DNA from: Streptomyces sp. ML-6
GTDB lineage: Bacteria; Actinomycetota; Actinomycetes; Streptomycetales; Streptomycetaceae
Direction of reading: 5' to 3'
Length of the DNA: 64,000 nt
Assembly: GCF_030116705.1 (NCBI RefSeq)
Contig: NZ_JAOTIK010000001.1
Location: 6,352,501 to 6,416,500, forward strand
This document shows, piece after piece, positions 37,785 to 47,311 of the stretch. A model generated the notes under the pieces. The model was not told the DNA's origin. It ran no database searches and saw only the letters and a list, made by a program, of their open reading frames with translations. A program made the translations under genes and the position numbers. Numbering within the stretch: position 1 is the first letter of the stretch; each line of letters opens with the position of its first letter.

Positions 37785-38858
37785 GTGAGTGCCAACGATC
37801 GCCCCATGGGCCAGCAGACGAAGACCTCCGCCACCCATGAGTCGGCGTTCCTGAAGGCGTGCCGCCGGGAGCCCGTGCCGCACACCCCGGTCTGGTTCAT
37901 GCGCCAGGCCGGACGTTCGCTGCCCGAGTACCTGAAGGTCCGCGAGGGCATCCCGATGCTCGACTCCTGCATGATGCCGGAGCTGGTCGCGGAGATCACG
38001 ATGCAGCCCGTCCGCCGCCACGAGGTCGACGCCGCGATCTACTTCAGCGACATCGTCGTACCGCTCAAGGCCATCGGGATCGACCTCGACATCAAGCCCG
38101 GCGTGGGCCCGGTCATCGCCGAGCCCGTCCGCACCCGCGCCGACCTGGCCCGGCTGCGCGACCTCACGCCCGAGGACGTCTCCTACGTCACCGAGGCGAT
38201 CGGCCTGCTCACCGCCGAGCTGGGCGCCACCCCGCTCATCGGCTTCGCCGGGGCGCCCTTCACCCTCGCCAGCTACCTCGTGGAGGGCGGCCCGTCCCGC
38301 AACCACGAACACACCAAGGCCCTGATGCACGGCGACCCGGAGCTCTGGGCGGACCTGCTCGACCGGCTCGCCGAGATCACCGGCGCCTTCCTCAAGGTGC
38401 AGATCGAGGCCGGGGCCTCGGCCGTCCAGCTCTTCGACTCCTGGGTGGGCGCCCTCGCCCCCGCCGACTACCGGCGTTCGGTGCTCCCCGCGTCGTCGAA
38501 GGTCTTCGAGGCCGTCGCCCCCTACGGCGTCCCGCGCATCCACTTCGGCGTCGGCACCGGCGAACTCCTCGGCCTGATGGGCGAGGCCGGCGCGGACGTC
38601 GTCGGCGTCGACTGGCGCGTCCCGCTGGACGAGGCCGCCCGCCGGGTCGGCCCCGGCAAGGCGCTCCAGGGCAACCTCGACCCCGCGGTGCTGTTCGCGC
38701 CGACGGCCACGGTCGAGGAGAAGGCCCAGGAAGTGCTGGACGCCGCCGCCGGCCTGGAGGGCCACGTCTTCAACCTGGGCCACGGCGTGATGCCGTCGAT
38801 GGACCCGGACGCGCTGACCCGGCTCGTCGAGTACGTGCACACCAGCACCGAGCGCTGA
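37785..38858 (+). CDS. hemE: Uroporphyrinogen decarboxylase
   Basis: Cytosolic enzyme removing four carboxyls from uroporphyrinogen III to give coproporphyrinogen III. The N-terminal signature [15 protein letters not shown] is near residues 26-40, and the substrate-contact segment [13 protein letters not shown] near residue 150 is also diagnostic. The 357-residue length is standard. The GTG at 37785 (VSANDRPMG) is used; an internal ATG at 37806 lacks a better ribosome-binding site. It converges with the CoA-disulfide-reductase-like gene, with a shared hairpin between. Together with hemY and hemQ downstream it forms a local haem block. Confidence 0.96.
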   Translation: MSANDRPMGQQTKTSATHESAFLKACRREPVPHTPVWFMRQAGRSLPEYLKVREGIPMLDSCMMPELVAEITMQPVRRHEVDAAIYFSDIVVPLKAIGIDLDIKPGVGPVIAEPVRTRADLARLRDLTPEDVSYVTEAIGLLTAELGATPLIGFAGAPFTLASYLVEGGPSRNHEHTKALMHGDPELWADLLDRLAEITGAFLKVQIEAGASAVQLFDSWVGALAPADYRRSVLPASSKVFEAVAPYGVPRIHFGVGTGELLGLMGEAGADVVGVDWRVPLDEAARRVGPGKALQGNLDPAVLFAPTATVEEKAQEVLDAAAGLEGHVFNLGHGVMPSMDPDALTRLVEYVHTSTER

Positions 38859-38887
38859 GCACGGCGCGGGCGGGCACCACGCGCGGA

Positions 38888-38919
38888 GCCTGCCGGGCGG
38901 CCCCCGGCCCCCGGCAGGC
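38888..38919. terminator. Bidirectional terminator after hemE
   Basis: GCCTGCCGGG (38888-38897) pairs with CCCGGCAGGC (38910-38919). The stem sits between the hemE stop and the stop of the convergent gene at 38922. Confidence 0.75.
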
Positions 38920-38921
38920 CC

Positions 38922-40304
38922 TCAGGCGGTACCCGCCCGCAGCACCGCCGCCACCGCCTTGCGGGCCGCCACCAGGACCGGGTCCCAGACCGGTGAGAAC
39001 GGCGGGGCGTACCCGAGGTCCAGGGCGGTCATCTGCTCCACCGTCATCCCCGCCGTGAGCGCCACGGCCGCGACGTCCACCCGCTTGGCGGCCCCGTCCC
39101 GGCCCACGATCTGCACCCCCAGCAGCCGGCCCGTGCGGTACTCCGCCAGCATCTTCACCGTCATGGGCAGCGCCCCCGGGTAGTAGCCCGCCCGCCCCGT
39201 CGACTCGATCGTCGCCGTGACGAACCGCAGGCCCGCCGCACGGGCGTCCTTCTCGCGCAGGCCGGTGCGGGCGATCTCCAGGTCGCACACCTTGCTCACC
39301 GCCGTCCCCACCACCCCCGGGAACGTCCCGTAGCCCCCGCCGACGTTGGACCCGATGACCTGGCCGTGCTTGTTGGCGTGGGTGCCCAGCGCGACGTGCC
39401 GGGTCCGGCCCGCCACCAGGTCGAGCACCTCCACGCAGTCGCCGCCCGCCCAGATGTTGTCGTGCCCGACGACCCGCATCGACAGATCGGTCAGCAGACC
39501 GCCGTGCGGGCCCAGCGGCAGGCCCGCGGCGCGCGCCAGCGTCGTCTCCGGCTCCACCCCGATGCCGAGCACCACCACGTCCGCCGGGTAGGAGGTGTCG
39601 CCCGCCGCGACCGCCCGGACCCGGCCGTCCGGGCCGGTGAGGATCGCGGTGACCTCGGCCCGGCCGACCGTGGTGATGCCCAGGCCGTCCATCGCCTCGT
39701 GCACCAGCCGGCCCATGTCGGGGTCGAGCGTCGCCATCGGCTGCTCGCCGCGGTTGAGGACGGTCACCTCGAAGCCGCGCTTCAGCAGCGCCTCCGCCAT
39801 CTCCACGCCGATGTAGCCCGCCCCGACGACCACCGCCCGCCGCCCCGGCGCCCGGTCCAGCGAGTCCAGCAGCGCCTGCCCGTCGTCCAGCGTCTGCACC
39901 CCGTGCACCCCGGGCGCGTCCATGCCGGGCAGCGCCGGACGCACCGGACGGGCCCCCGTCGCGATCACCAGCTTGTCGAAGCCCGTCCAGTACGACTCGC
40001 CGGTCCCCAGGTCCTGGGCCCGCACCCGCCGCCCGGCCACATCGATCTCCGTGACCTCGGTGCGCGTCCTGAGGTCGATGTCGCGGGCCCGGTGCTCCTC
40101 GGGCGTACGGGCCACGAGGTCGTCCCGCTCCGCCACGTCACCGCCGACCCAGTACGGGATCCCGCACGCGGAGTAGGAGGTGAAGCGGCCCCGCTCGAAG
40201 GCGACGATCTCCAGTTCGCCGGGGCCCCTCAGCCGACGGGCCCGGGACGCGGCGGACATGCCCGCCGCGTCACCGCCGATGACCACCAGTCGCTCCGCCG
40301 CCAT
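38922..40304 (-). CDS. FAD-dependent CoA-disulfide reductase/NADH oxidase-like protein
   Basis: A 460-residue member of the single-cysteine pyridine-nucleotide-disulfide oxidoreductases. The N-terminal FAD motif VVIGGDAAGMSAASRAR is followed by SYSACGIPYWVGG, whose cysteine (about residue 45) is the redox centre in CoA-disulfide reductases and Nox enzymes. The NAD(P)H motif VVVGAGYIGVEMAEALLKRG is near 165, and the FAD-distal motif IWAGGDCVE near 290. A C-terminal dimerisation domain is complete. It likely reduces a low-molecular-weight disulfide or a persulfide, or oxygen; substrate cannot be settled. It is divergent from hemY. Confidence 0.9.
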   Translation of the reverse strand: MAAERLVVIGGDAAGMSAASRARRLRGPGELEIVAFERGRFTSYSACGIPYWVGGDVAERDDLVARTPEEHRARDIDLRTRTEVTEIDVAGRRVRAQDLGTGESYWTGFDKLVIATGARPVRPALPGMDAPGVHGVQTLDDGQALLDSLDRAPGRRAVVVGAGYIGVEMAEALLKRGFEVTVLNRGEQPMATLDPDMGRLVHEAMDGLGITTVGRAEVTAILTGPDGRVRAVAAGDTSYPADVVVLGIGVEPETTLARAAGLPLGPHGGLLTDLSMRVVGHDNIWAGGDCVEVLDLVAGRTRHVALGTHANKHGQVIGSNVGGGYGTFPGVVGTAVSKVCDLEIARTGLREKDARAAGLRFVTATIESTGRAGYYPGALPMTVKMLAEYRTGRLLGVQIVGRDGAAKRVDVAAVALTAGMTVEQMTALDLGYAPPFSPVWDPVLVAARKAVAAVLRAGTA

Positions 40305-40437
40305 GCCCGTCCTTCCGACGCCCGGGACACCCGTCCGGATCCGGCACGACCCCGACGGAAAATCCTGGTCCGAGGGGCCCACGCTACGACGTGGGGGAAG
40401 CGGACGGGCGCCCGGACGGGTTTGAGAGAGTAGGGGC

Positions 40438-41925
40438 ATGCAGCGTTCAAGCAACAGCGCGGACACCGGCCCGGGACACGTCGTCGTCATCGGCGGCGGC
40501 ATCGCCGGGCTCACCGCCGCACACCGGCTCCTCGGCGCCGGCCTCCGGGTCACCCTGCTGGAGGCCACCGAGCGGCTCGGCGGCAAGCTCATGACCGGCG
40601 AGATCGCCGGCACCCGGGTCGACCTGGGCGCCGAGTCGATGCTCGCCCGTCGGCCGGAGGCCGTCGACCTGGCCCGCGCCGTCGGGCTCGGCGACCGCCT
40701 GCAGCCGCCCGCCACCACCGCCGCGTCCGTCTGGACCCGCGACGCCCTGCGGCCCATGCCCAAGGGCCACGTGATGGGCGTGCCGGGCGATCCGGCGGCG
40801 CTCGCCGAGGTCCTCTCCCCGGAGGGCCTCGCCCGCATCGCGCAGGAGCGCGACCTCACCCCGACCACCGTCGGCGACGACGTCGCCGTCGGCGCGTACG
40901 TCGCCGACCGGCTGGGCCGGGAGGTCGTCGACCGGCTCGTGGAACCGCTGCTCGGCGGCGTGTACGCGGGCGACGCGTACCGGATCTCGATGCGCGCCGC
41001 CGTGCCCCAGCTCTTCGAGGCGGTGCGGGAGGGCGGCCCGCTCCTCGACGCCGTCCGCCGCGTCCAGGACCGCGCCGCGACCCTGCAGCGGACCGGCCCC
41101 GTCTTCCAGGGCATCGACGGAGGCATCGGCACCCTGCCCGGAGCGGTCGCCGACGCGGTGCGCGCGGCCGGCGGGGAGATCCTGACCGGCACCCCCGTCC
41201 TCGGCCTGACCCGCACCACCACCGGCTGGGACGTCCGCACCGACGCCCGGGTGATCCCCGCCGACGGCATCGTGCTGGCCGCACCCGCCTGGTCCGCCTC
41301 CACCCTGCTCGCCGCCGAGTCCCCGGCGGCCTCCGCCGAGCTGGCCGGGGTCGAGTACGCGTCGATGGCCCTGGTCACGATGGCGTTCCGCCGCTCCGAC
41401 ACGGACGCCACGACCGCGCTCGCCGGACGCTCCGGCTTCCTCGTCCCCCCGGTCGACGGCCGCACCATCAAGGCGTCCACCTTCTCCACCCACAAGTGGG
41501 ACTGGGTCGCCGGATCCGCCCCCGACCTCTTCGTCCTGCGCACCTCCGTCGGCCGCTACGGCGAGGAGGACCACATCCACCGCGAGGACACCGAACTCGT
41601 CGACGTGTCGCTGCGCGACCTCGCCGAGGCCACGGGGCTGACCGCGAAGCCCGTGGACACCGAGGTCACCCGGTGGCTCGGCGGGCTGCCCCAGTACCCC
41701 GTGGGCCACCTCCCGCGGGTCGAGCGGATCCGGGCCGAGGTCGCCAAACTGCCCGCGCTGCGGGTCTGCGGGGCGGTCTACGACGGCGTCGGCATCCCCG
41801 CCTGCGTCGCGAGCGCCCACCGCGCGGCGGACGAGATCGTCCACGACCTCACGGGCCGCCCGGCGGAAGAGATCATCGCCACGCCGACCCTGGTTCAGGG
41901 CACTCGGAGCGAGGCGGGACAATAG
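40438..41925 (+). CDS. hemY: Coproporphyrinogen III/protoporphyrinogen oxidase
   Basis: FAD-dependent oxidase of 495 residues. The dinucleotide motif [18 protein letters not shown] starts near residue 15, followed by [17 protein letters not shown], and the C-terminal [24 protein letters not shown] closes the FAD site. In actinobacteria this enzyme (CgoX, often named HemG or HemY) oxidises coproporphyrinogen III to coproporphyrin III, feeding HemQ. It sits four bases upstream of hemQ, so they are co-translated. No membrane anchor is apparent. Confidence 0.94.
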   Translation: MQRSSNSADTGPGHVVVIGGGIAGLTAAHRLLGAGLRVTLLEATERLGGKLMTGEIAGTRVDLGAESMLARRPEAVDLARAVGLGDRLQPPATTAASVWTRDALRPMPKGHVMGVPGDPAALAEVLSPEGLARIAQERDLTPTTVGDDVAVGAYVADRLGREVVDRLVEPLLGGVYAGDAYRISMRAAVPQLFEAVREGGPLLDAVRRVQDRAATLQRTGPVFQGIDGGIGTLPGAVADAVRAAGGEILTGTPVLGLTRTTTGWDVRTDARVIPADGIVLAAPAWSASTLLAAESPAASAELAGVEYASMALVTMAFRRSDTDATTALAGRSGFLVPPVDGRTIKASTFSTHKWDWVAGSAPDLFVLRTSVGRYGEEDHIHREDTELVDVSLRDLAEATGLTAKPVDTEVTRWLGGLPQYPVGHLPRVERIRAEVAKLPALRVCGAVYDGVGIPACVASAHRAADEIVHDLTGRPAEEIIATPTLVQGTRSEAGQ

Positions 41926-41929
41926 CCGT

Positions 41930-42658
41930 ATGAGTGCGCCTGAGACTGTGAAATCAAGCAAGGGTCCCAACGCGGGCAAGAAGGCCAAGGACCTCAACGA
42001 GGTCATCCGCTACACGCTGTGGTCCGTCTTCAAGCTGCGCGACGTCCTGCCCGCCGACCGGGCCGGTTACGCCGACGAGGTCCAGGAGCTGTTCGACCAG
42101 CTCGAAGCCAAGGACATCACCATCCGCGGCACCTACGACCTCTCCGGTCTGCGTGCCGACGCCGACATCATGATCTGGTGGCACGCCGAGACCGCGGACG
42201 AGCTGCAGGAGGCGTACAACCTCTTCCGGCGCACCAAGCTGGGCCTGGCGCTCGAACCGGTCTGGTCGAACATGGCGCTGCACCGCCCCGCCGAGTTCAA
42301 CAAGTCGCACATCCCGGCCTTCCTGGCCGACGAGACGCCGCGCAACTACATCAGCGTCTACCCCTTCGTGCGCTCCTACGACTGGTACCTGCTGCCCGAC
42401 GAGGACCGTCGCCGCATGCTCGCGGACCACGGCAAGATGGCCCGCGGCTACCCCGACGTCCGCGCCAACACCGTCGCCTCGTTCTCGCTCGGCGACTACG
42501 AGTGGATCCTCGCCTTCGAGGCCGACGAGCTGCACCGCATCGTCGACCTGATGCGTCACCTGCGGGGCTCCGAGGCGCGACTGCACGTCCGTGAGGAGAT
42601 CCCGTTCTTCACCGGGCGCAGGAAGTCCGTCGCAGACCTGGTGGCCGGGCTCGCGTAG
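41930..42658 (+). CDS. hemQ: Coproheme decarboxylase HemQ (ChdC)
   Basis: A 242-residue member of the chlorite-dismutase fold family that decarboxylates coproheme to haem b, the last step of the coproporphyrin-dependent route. The proximal haem ligand is probably His167 in MLADHGKMA. The catalytic tyrosine is in [13 protein letters not shown] near residue 145. The chlorite-dismutase distal arginine is not evident, in keeping with a decarboxylase. The ATG starts four bases after the hemY stop. A strong U-tract terminator lies about 95 bases downstream. Confidence 0.95.
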   Translation: MSAPETVKSSKGPNAGKKAKDLNEVIRYTLWSVFKLRDVLPADRAGYADEVQELFDQLEAKDITIRGTYDLSGLRADADIMIWWHAETADELQEAYNLFRRTKLGLALEPVWSNMALHRPAEFNKSHIPAFLADETPRNYISVYPFVRSYDWYLLPDEDRRRMLADHGKMARGYPDVRANTVASFSLGDYEWILAFEADELHRIVDLMRHLRGSEARLHVREEIPFFTGRRKSVADLVAGLA

Positions 42659-42753
42659 CGAGCGGGTTCCGACCACCCCAGCCCGGAAGATCAGAGGGCG
42701 GGCAACGGCGCGTTCTGCGCCGCCCGTCGTTCCAGCGACACCGGGTTCGGCTT

Positions 42754-42796
42754 CCGGTGCGGCGCGCGTCCCGCGCGCCGCACCGGTGTTTTTTTT
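42754..42796 (+). terminator. Strong intrinsic terminator after hemQ
   Basis: CCGGTGCGGCGCGCG (42754-42768) pairs perfectly with 42772-42786 across three bases, followed by TG and eight Ts. It is the only textbook U-tract terminator in the window. Confidence 0.95.
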
Positions 42797-42822
42797 ACCC
42801 CGTGCCGACGGCCCCCGCCGCG

Positions 42823-43638
42823 CTACCGGTCGTGCCCCGCCGGACCGCCACCACCGCTGCCGCCGCCGAGCGCGGACCGCAGCGCCGGATCGTCCACGGC
42901 GCTCACCCCCCGTACCGCGAGCGCCGACAGGACGTCGTGGTCCGCCGCCGCCCCGGACGGCACCCCGTTCGCGGCCAGCAGCCGCTGACCGGCGGGCGAG
43001 GCCCAGGAACTGTACGGGTGGACCTCCAGCCGGGCGATCGCCAGGCAGCCCAGCGTCAGCGCGAGCGGCAGCCCGAACCAGGCGAGCAGCGCCACCACCG
43101 GACCACCGGGGCCGTGATCCTGGCCGGGAACCAGTAGCACGACGGCCGCCATCGCGACCACCAGCAGCGCCGCGCCGCGCACCCCGCGCACCGCGGCGGC
43201 CACGTCGCTCCCGGCGCCGACCGGGCGCGCCAGCCCGGCGGCGACGAGCCGGTCGGCCAGGGCGCGCACACTGTCGGCGGCAGCCGCCGCGGCCCGCACC
43301 GGCGGTATCGGCGACTGGCCGTGCGGCCCTATGGCACGGATCACCGTGCGTTCCACCTCGTCCCGGCCCTCCGGATCGACCACCGTCGCCCAGCCGGTGT
43401 GGGCGAGCAGCAGCCGTCGGCGCAGATGCATGGTGACCAGCGCCAGATCTATCACCCGGTGCGGGCCACCGGCCAGGAACGCGGTCTCGTACAGGGTCAG
43501 TTCATGACCGGTACCGAGGTCCCGCGCGGCCTCGTCGGAGTCCGGCAACAGTCCCGTACGGGCCGCGACAAGACAGAGCCGGATGCACGAGAAGGCTGCC
43601 GCCCCCCAGGCGACCAGCAGGAACAGTACCCAGAACAT
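42823..43638 (-). CDS. TIGR04222-family membrane protein without Cys tail
   Basis: A 271-residue membrane protein. An N-terminal helix (MFWVLFLLVAWGAAAFS) leads into the family core ETAFLAGGPHRVIDLALVTMHLRRRL and a later pair of helices (ALLVVAMAAVVLLVP, VVALLAWFGLPLALTLG). The C-terminus is Gly-rich (LGGGSGGGGPAGHDR) but has no cysteine. It is the last gene of an operon with a DUF692 enzyme and a Cys-tailed paralogue (89 bases upstream). It may be a partner subunit, a second substrate, or a decayed substrate that lost its cysteines. Confidence 0.85.
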   Translation of the reverse strand: MFWVLFLLVAWGAAAFSCIRLCLVAARTGLLPDSDEAARDLGTGHELTLYETAFLAGGPHRVIDLALVTMHLRRRLLLAHTGWATVVDPEGRDEVERTVIRAIGPHGQSPIPPVRAAAAAADSVRALADRLVAAGLARPVGAGSDVAAAVRGVRGAALLVVAMAAVVLLVPGQDHGPGGPVVALLAWFGLPLALTLGCLAIARLEVHPYSSWASPAGQRLLAANGVPSGAAADHDVLSALAVRGVSAVDDPALRSALGGGSGGGGPAGHDR

Positions 43639-43727
43639 GGCAGATTCCTATGCGAGGCGGACGTGGATGACCATGGCCTGTTCACCATGCGGACGATTCG
43701 GCGGCGCCGGCGGGGCGCCGCCCGGGC

Positions 43728-44741
43728 TCAGGAACCGCCGCCGCAACTGGACCCGCCCCCGCAACTGGACCCGCCCCCGCAGCTGGAACCCCCGCCGGAG
43801 CAACTGGAGCCGCTCGACCCGCCACAGCTCGACCCGGACGCCGAACCGCAACCGCCGCCCCCGCCGCTCCCGTCCCCGGCGCTTCCGCAACTGCCGTGCC
43901 CCGGATCCGTACCGGCGCACCACACCACCAGCGTGAGGGACGGCGCGGAGGAGTCCCGGGACGACGACGGCACCGGGCTCGCCGACCGCCCGGCCGGGCG
44001 CACCCGCGCCGCCGCGACCAGCTGCGCGTGGAAGTCGGCGTCGGGCAGGTACCGCAGCCCGCGCGTGGCCACCAGATGAGCCGGGTGCGTTTCCTGGGAC
44101 CGGTCGGGTCCGTACGCCGCGGCGGCCAGCCGCCCGGCCCCGGTGACGCGTCGCCGGGCGACGCGGGCGCAGACGAAACCGACGAGGACGCCGACGAGCA
44201 GGACCAGGAGCACCTTCAGGACGAAGGGCTCGGGGGACTCGACGGCCGGATCGGCGGACACGTACTGGGAGACCGTCACCGCGATGGAGACCGGGACGGC
44301 CAGCACGCAGACCAGCCCCTGGGCGATGCCCCAGCGGCGCCACGTCCGGCCGGCGGCGGGTGGGGTCAGCAGGCCGCGGGCGGCGAGTCCGTCGCCGATC
44401 TCCTGCACGACGGGGTGCCGCATCACCGCCTCGCGCAGGGTGTGCAGCGCGCCGCTGGAGGCGGCGGCGTGTTCCTGGAGCACCGCGCGTTCCACCGGGT
44501 CATGGGCCTCGGCCCGGTGGACGGCGACGATCCCGGGGCCGCCGACGGCGATCCGTCCGTCCGCGTGCATCGCGGTGAGCGCGGTGTCCACCACCCTGCC
44601 GGGGCCGCCGTTCAGGAAGGCGACCTCGTGGAGGTCGTGGACGGGGCCGCCGGGGCCGCGGCGGGCGCGCGTGAGCCCCACGATCAAGAGGACCGAGGAG
44701 ACCACGACCGAGAGGTCGATCAGACCCGCGACGACGTTCAT
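43728..44741 (-). CDS. TIGR04222-family membrane protein with Cys/Gly-repeat tail
   Basis: A 337-residue membrane protein. An N-terminal helix (LIDLSVVVSSVLLIVGLT) precedes the core HEVAFLNGGPGRVVDTALTAMHADGR, with two central helices near 135-155 and 175-200. The last 70 residues are low complexity with eight cysteines in Gly/Ser, ending in three periodic SSCGGG units. TIGR04222 domains are known for lying next to such tails. The ATG at 44741 is five bases after the DUF692 stop and follows GGAAGGTG. The tail is a plausible substrate for the adjacent iron enzyme, with the rest of the protein holding it at the membrane. Confidence 0.88.
   Translation of the reverse strand: MNVVAGLIDLSVVVSSVLLIVGLTRARRGPGGPVHDLHEVAFLNGGPGRVVDTALTAMHADGRIAVGGPGIVAVHRAEAHDPVERAVLQEHAAASSGALHTLREAVMRHPVVQEIGDGLAARGLLTPPAAGRTWRRWGIAQGLVCVLAVPVSIAVTVSQYVSADPAVESPEPFVLKVLLVLLVGVLVGFVCARVARRRVTGAGRLAAAAYGPDRSQETHPAHLVATRGLRYLPDADFHAQLVAAARVRPAGRSASPVPSSSRDSSAPSLTLVVWCAGTDPGHGSCGSAGDGSGGGGGCGSASGSSCGGSSGSSCSGGGSSCGGGSSCGGGSSCGGGS
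43741..43812. repeat. 18-bp tandem repeat coding the SSCGGG tail
   Basis: CCGCAACTGGACCCGCCC occurs twice exactly (43741-43758, 43759-43776), followed by diverged copies at 43777 and 43795. On the coding strand each unit encodes one Gly/Ser/Cys hexapeptide, so copy number sets the number of tail cysteines. Confidence 0.9.
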
Positions 44742-44746
44742 GCCGG

Positions 44747-46051
44747 TCACCTTCCGATCAGGGCCGCGCGGGCCGCTCGTATCAGCCGGGTGGCGCGGCG
44801 CGGCGGTCGCGCGGCGGCCCGGTCCTGCCACCAGTGGGTCAGTTCGCGCCGGGCCGCGTCGTCGGCGGGTCGCCCCGCGATCAGCAGCGACTCGGCGAAG
44901 TCCAGCGCGTCGCGCCGGTAACCGGCGGACATGGGACGGTTCCCGGCGTACGCGAGGAAGGCGGGCCGGTAACCGGCGCCCAGGATCTCCGGCAGCTCGG
45001 GTGCCACCTTGGCGACGACCCCGGCCCGTTTGGCGGCCAGGGCGCGGCTCTGGACGCCGAGCCGGTGCGCGTCGAAGCCGGGCGGGGCGGGGGCCCCGGC
45101 GACGAGCGCGCGGAGCAACGCGGCCTGGGCGCCCGCGATCCGGTCCCGCACGCCGTCCGCGACGGCGGTGGTGCCGGAGGGCGGCCGGTGCACGGTGCCG
45201 GTGGCCGCTGCCGGGGGTGTCGCCCCGGGCGCCGCCCGGTCCAGCGTGGTGCGGATCGTGGCCAGTTCGGCCGCCAGCTCGCCGGCCGGCGGGAAGTCGT
45301 CGTCGCGCTCCAGCAGGACGCCCGGCGGGTCGACCCGGGAGCGGAGTTCGGCGAGGACGTCGAGGACCGGCGGGGTGACCGGGTGGGCGTGGGTGTCGTG
45401 CCAGACGCCGTCCTTCTCGATCCCGCCCGCCACATGGACGTACGCGATCGCCTCCACCGGCAGCTCGTCGAGCGCGGTGGCCGGGTCCTCGCCCCGGTTG
45501 ACGTGGTTGGTGTGCAGATTGGCGACGTCGATCAGCAGCCGGACCCCGGTGCGTTCGACCAGCTCGGCGAGGAACTGCCCCTCGGTCAGCTCCTCGTCGG
45601 GCCAGGAGATCAGCGCCGCGATGTTCTCCAGGGCCAGCGGCACCGGCAGCGAGTCCTGCGCGATGCGCACGTTCTCGCACAGCACGTCCAGGGCGTCCCG
45701 GGTGCGCGGCACGGGCAGCAGGTGGCCGGCCTCCAGGGCGGTTGAAGCGGTGCGCGGCCCCCCGGCCCGTACGAACGCGATGTGCTCGGTCACCAGCGGG
45801 GCGGCGAGCAGTTCGGCCCTGGCGGCGAGAGCGGCGAGCCGGTCCGGGGCGGGGCGGTCGGCCCCGCCGAGCCCCAGCGAGACGCCGTGCGGGACGACGG
45901 TGACGCCGCGTTCCCGGAGCCGTACCAGCGAATCGGGCAGGTGGCCGACGCAGATGTTCTCCGCGACCGCCTCCACCCAGTCGATCCCGGGCAGGGCCTC
46001 GACGGCGTCCGCGATCTCCGGCCGCCATCCGATGCCGATCCCCAGCCTCAT
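44747..46051 (-). CDS. DUF692 (MNIO-type) iron oxidase with C-terminal partner-like domain
   Basis: A 434-residue protein. Residues 1-280 form a DUF692 TIM barrel with a full set of candidate iron ligands: His55 ([10 protein letters not shown]), His90 (TEHIAF), Glu142 (LALEN), Asp175 (LLIDVANLH), His206 (YVHVAGG), Asp219 and His221 (WHDTHAH) and Glu248 (LLERDDD). DUF692 enzymes (MbnB, TglH) are multinuclear non-haem iron oxidases that modify cysteines in ribosomal peptides. Residues 305-415 ([20 protein letters not shown] onward) resemble the DUF2063-type partner proteins normally encoded separately. It leads the operon with two TIGR04222 genes, the first holding a Cys-rich tail. Confidence 0.9.
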   Translation of the reverse strand: MRLGIGIGWRPEIADAVEALPGIDWVEAVAENICVGHLPDSLVRLRERGVTVVPHGVSLGLGGADRPAPDRLAALAARAELLAAPLVTEHIAFVRAGGPRTASTALEAGHLLPVPRTRDALDVLCENVRIAQDSLPVPLALENIAALISWPDEELTEGQFLAELVERTGVRLLIDVANLHTNHVNRGEDPATALDELPVEAIAYVHVAGGIEKDGVWHDTHAHPVTPPVLDVLAELRSRVDPPGVLLERDDDFPPAGELAAELATIRTTLDRAAPGATPPAAATGTVHRPPSGTTAVADGVRDRIAGAQAALLRALVAGAPAPPGFDAHRLGVQSRALAAKRAGVVAKVAPELPEILGAGYRPAFLAYAGNRPMSAGYRRDALDFAESLLIAGRPADDAARRELTHWWQDRAAARPPRRATRLIRAARAALIGR

Positions 46052-46235
46052 GTCGTCCCCCTCCTCCGCTCCGTGCAGGGCTGATGGCCCTCGCGGGCGG
46101 TGGTGAATCCGGAAAGGAGGACGTTCAGAGGATGATTTGAGGTTCCGGACCGGCGGGCCCGGGACCACCGCCGGGGCGCTGCTGCGGCCGTGCGGTGCGG
46201 GACGGCCGAAGCCCGCCGCGTACACCCCGGACCGC

Positions 46236-46769
46236 CTACCGGACTTCGGGGGCCGGCCGGAGGGTGATCCAGTAGTGCCGTGCGGGGCCGTACCCGGTGT
46301 CCCGCACGCCTTCGAGGACGCCGCCGTGGCGCTCGATGGTCCTCGCCGACGCCAGGTTGTCGGCCGCGCAGACGATCAGCAGCCGGTCCCGGCCCAGCGC
46401 CCGCGCCTCGTCGAGCATCCGCCCCAGCGCCCAGGTCGCCAGCCCGCGCCGCCGCGCGGACGGCCGGATGCCGTACCCGATGTGCCCGAACCGCGGTACG
46501 AGGCCGTCGTGTCCGTGCCGCAGCGCGATCCCGCCGAGCACCCGGCCGTCCTCGACGATCCACCGGTACGTGCACCCCGCCCGGCCCGTCCCCGCCGGGT
46601 CCGATTCCCCGGTCAGCCGCGCCACCCAGGCCGCGAACCCGGCCGGTGAGCCGACCTCGTCGGACGGCGCCAGCCCGAACCCGTCCTCGTGGGAACCCGG
46701 ACCCCATTCCTCATGTGCCTCGATCCAGGCGGAGCGCAGGAGGACGGTGGGCGCGATCAGTTCGGGCAT
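46236..46769 (-). CDS. GNAT-family N-acetyltransferase
   Basis: A 177-residue acetyl-CoA-dependent acetyltransferase of the RimJ/RimL-like branch. The acetyl-CoA loop reads [19 protein letters not shown] near residue 105, and the late [20 protein letters not shown] is the usual motif B region. Its substrate (a protein N-terminus or a small amine) is unknown. The ATG at 46769 gives [15 protein letters not shown]. It lies 37 bases downstream of the unknown gene at 46807, same strand. Confidence 0.9.
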   Translation of the reverse strand: MPELIAPTVLLRSAWIEAHEEWGPGSHEDGFGLAPSDEVGSPAGFAAWVARLTGESDPAGTGRAGCTYRWIVEDGRVLGGIALRHGHDGLVPRFGHIGYGIRPSARRRGLATWALGRMLDEARALGRDRLLIVCAADNLASARTIERHGGVLEGVRDTGYGPARHYWITLRPAPEVR

Positions 46770-46806
46770 GCGGCCGGACGCTACCGGCCGCCCGGCCCGG
46801 CCGGGC

Positions 46807-47271
46807 TCAGGTGTCGTAGTAACCGTCCCAGGGGGCGAAGAATCCCAGGGAGTCGGGGAGGAACTCCGCCCGTGCGGCCTCCGTCCCGTCGCCCTCCTCG
46901 ACGACCAGGCCGAACAGGATGCCCTCGGACCGGACGGCGAAGGGGGCGATCGCGATGTCCTCGTGGCGTCGCTCCGGCAGCTCCTCCAGCCACTCGTCGA
47001 GCAGGAGCCGGGCGGCGGCGATCGCCTCCCGCTCGCCGCCCGCCGCGGTGCCGGTGACCCGGATCCGCGAATCCAGGTGCCGGCCGGCCGCGTCGAACCG
47101 ATGGAGCACGGCACACCAGCGCTTCTGCGCCTGCCAGTCGTCGCCGCCGCTCCAGCCCTCGGGGAAGGCCCCGGTGACGGAGGCGAAGAACTGGCCGTCC
47201 CGCCACCGCCCGATGGTGTCCGTGCGGTAGTCGGCCTCGTGCTTGATCGGAATGATCCCGGGAACGGTCAT
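46807..47271 (-). CDS. Conserved protein of unknown function
   Basis: A 154-residue soluble protein beginning MTVPGIIPIKHEADYRTDTIGRW. The sequence is a mix of strands (GQFFASVTGAFPEGW, GILFGLVVEEGDG) and one helix-rich stretch (EREAIAAARLLLDEWLEELPER), ending FFAPWDGYYDT. I recognise no motif. An ATG four codons upstream (47283) is an alternative start. It may be co-transcribed with the GNAT gene. Confidence 0.75.
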   Translation of the reverse strand: MTVPGIIPIKHEADYRTDTIGRWRDGQFFASVTGAFPEGWSGGDDWQAQKRWCAVLHRFDAAGRHLDSRIRVTGTAAGGEREAIAAARLLLDEWLEELPERRHEDIAIAPFAVRSEGILFGLVVEEGDGTEAARAEFLPDSLGFFAPWDGYYDT

Positions 47272-47311
47272 GCGCGGAACCATAGGCGCCGCCTGTGACA
47301 ACGGGCGGCGC

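Noticed and set aside
43728..46028. Long minus-strand frame through the DUF692 gene
   Set aside because: Only the part from the ATG at 44741 onward is coding (TIGR04222); the upstream part overlaps DUF692 in another frame.
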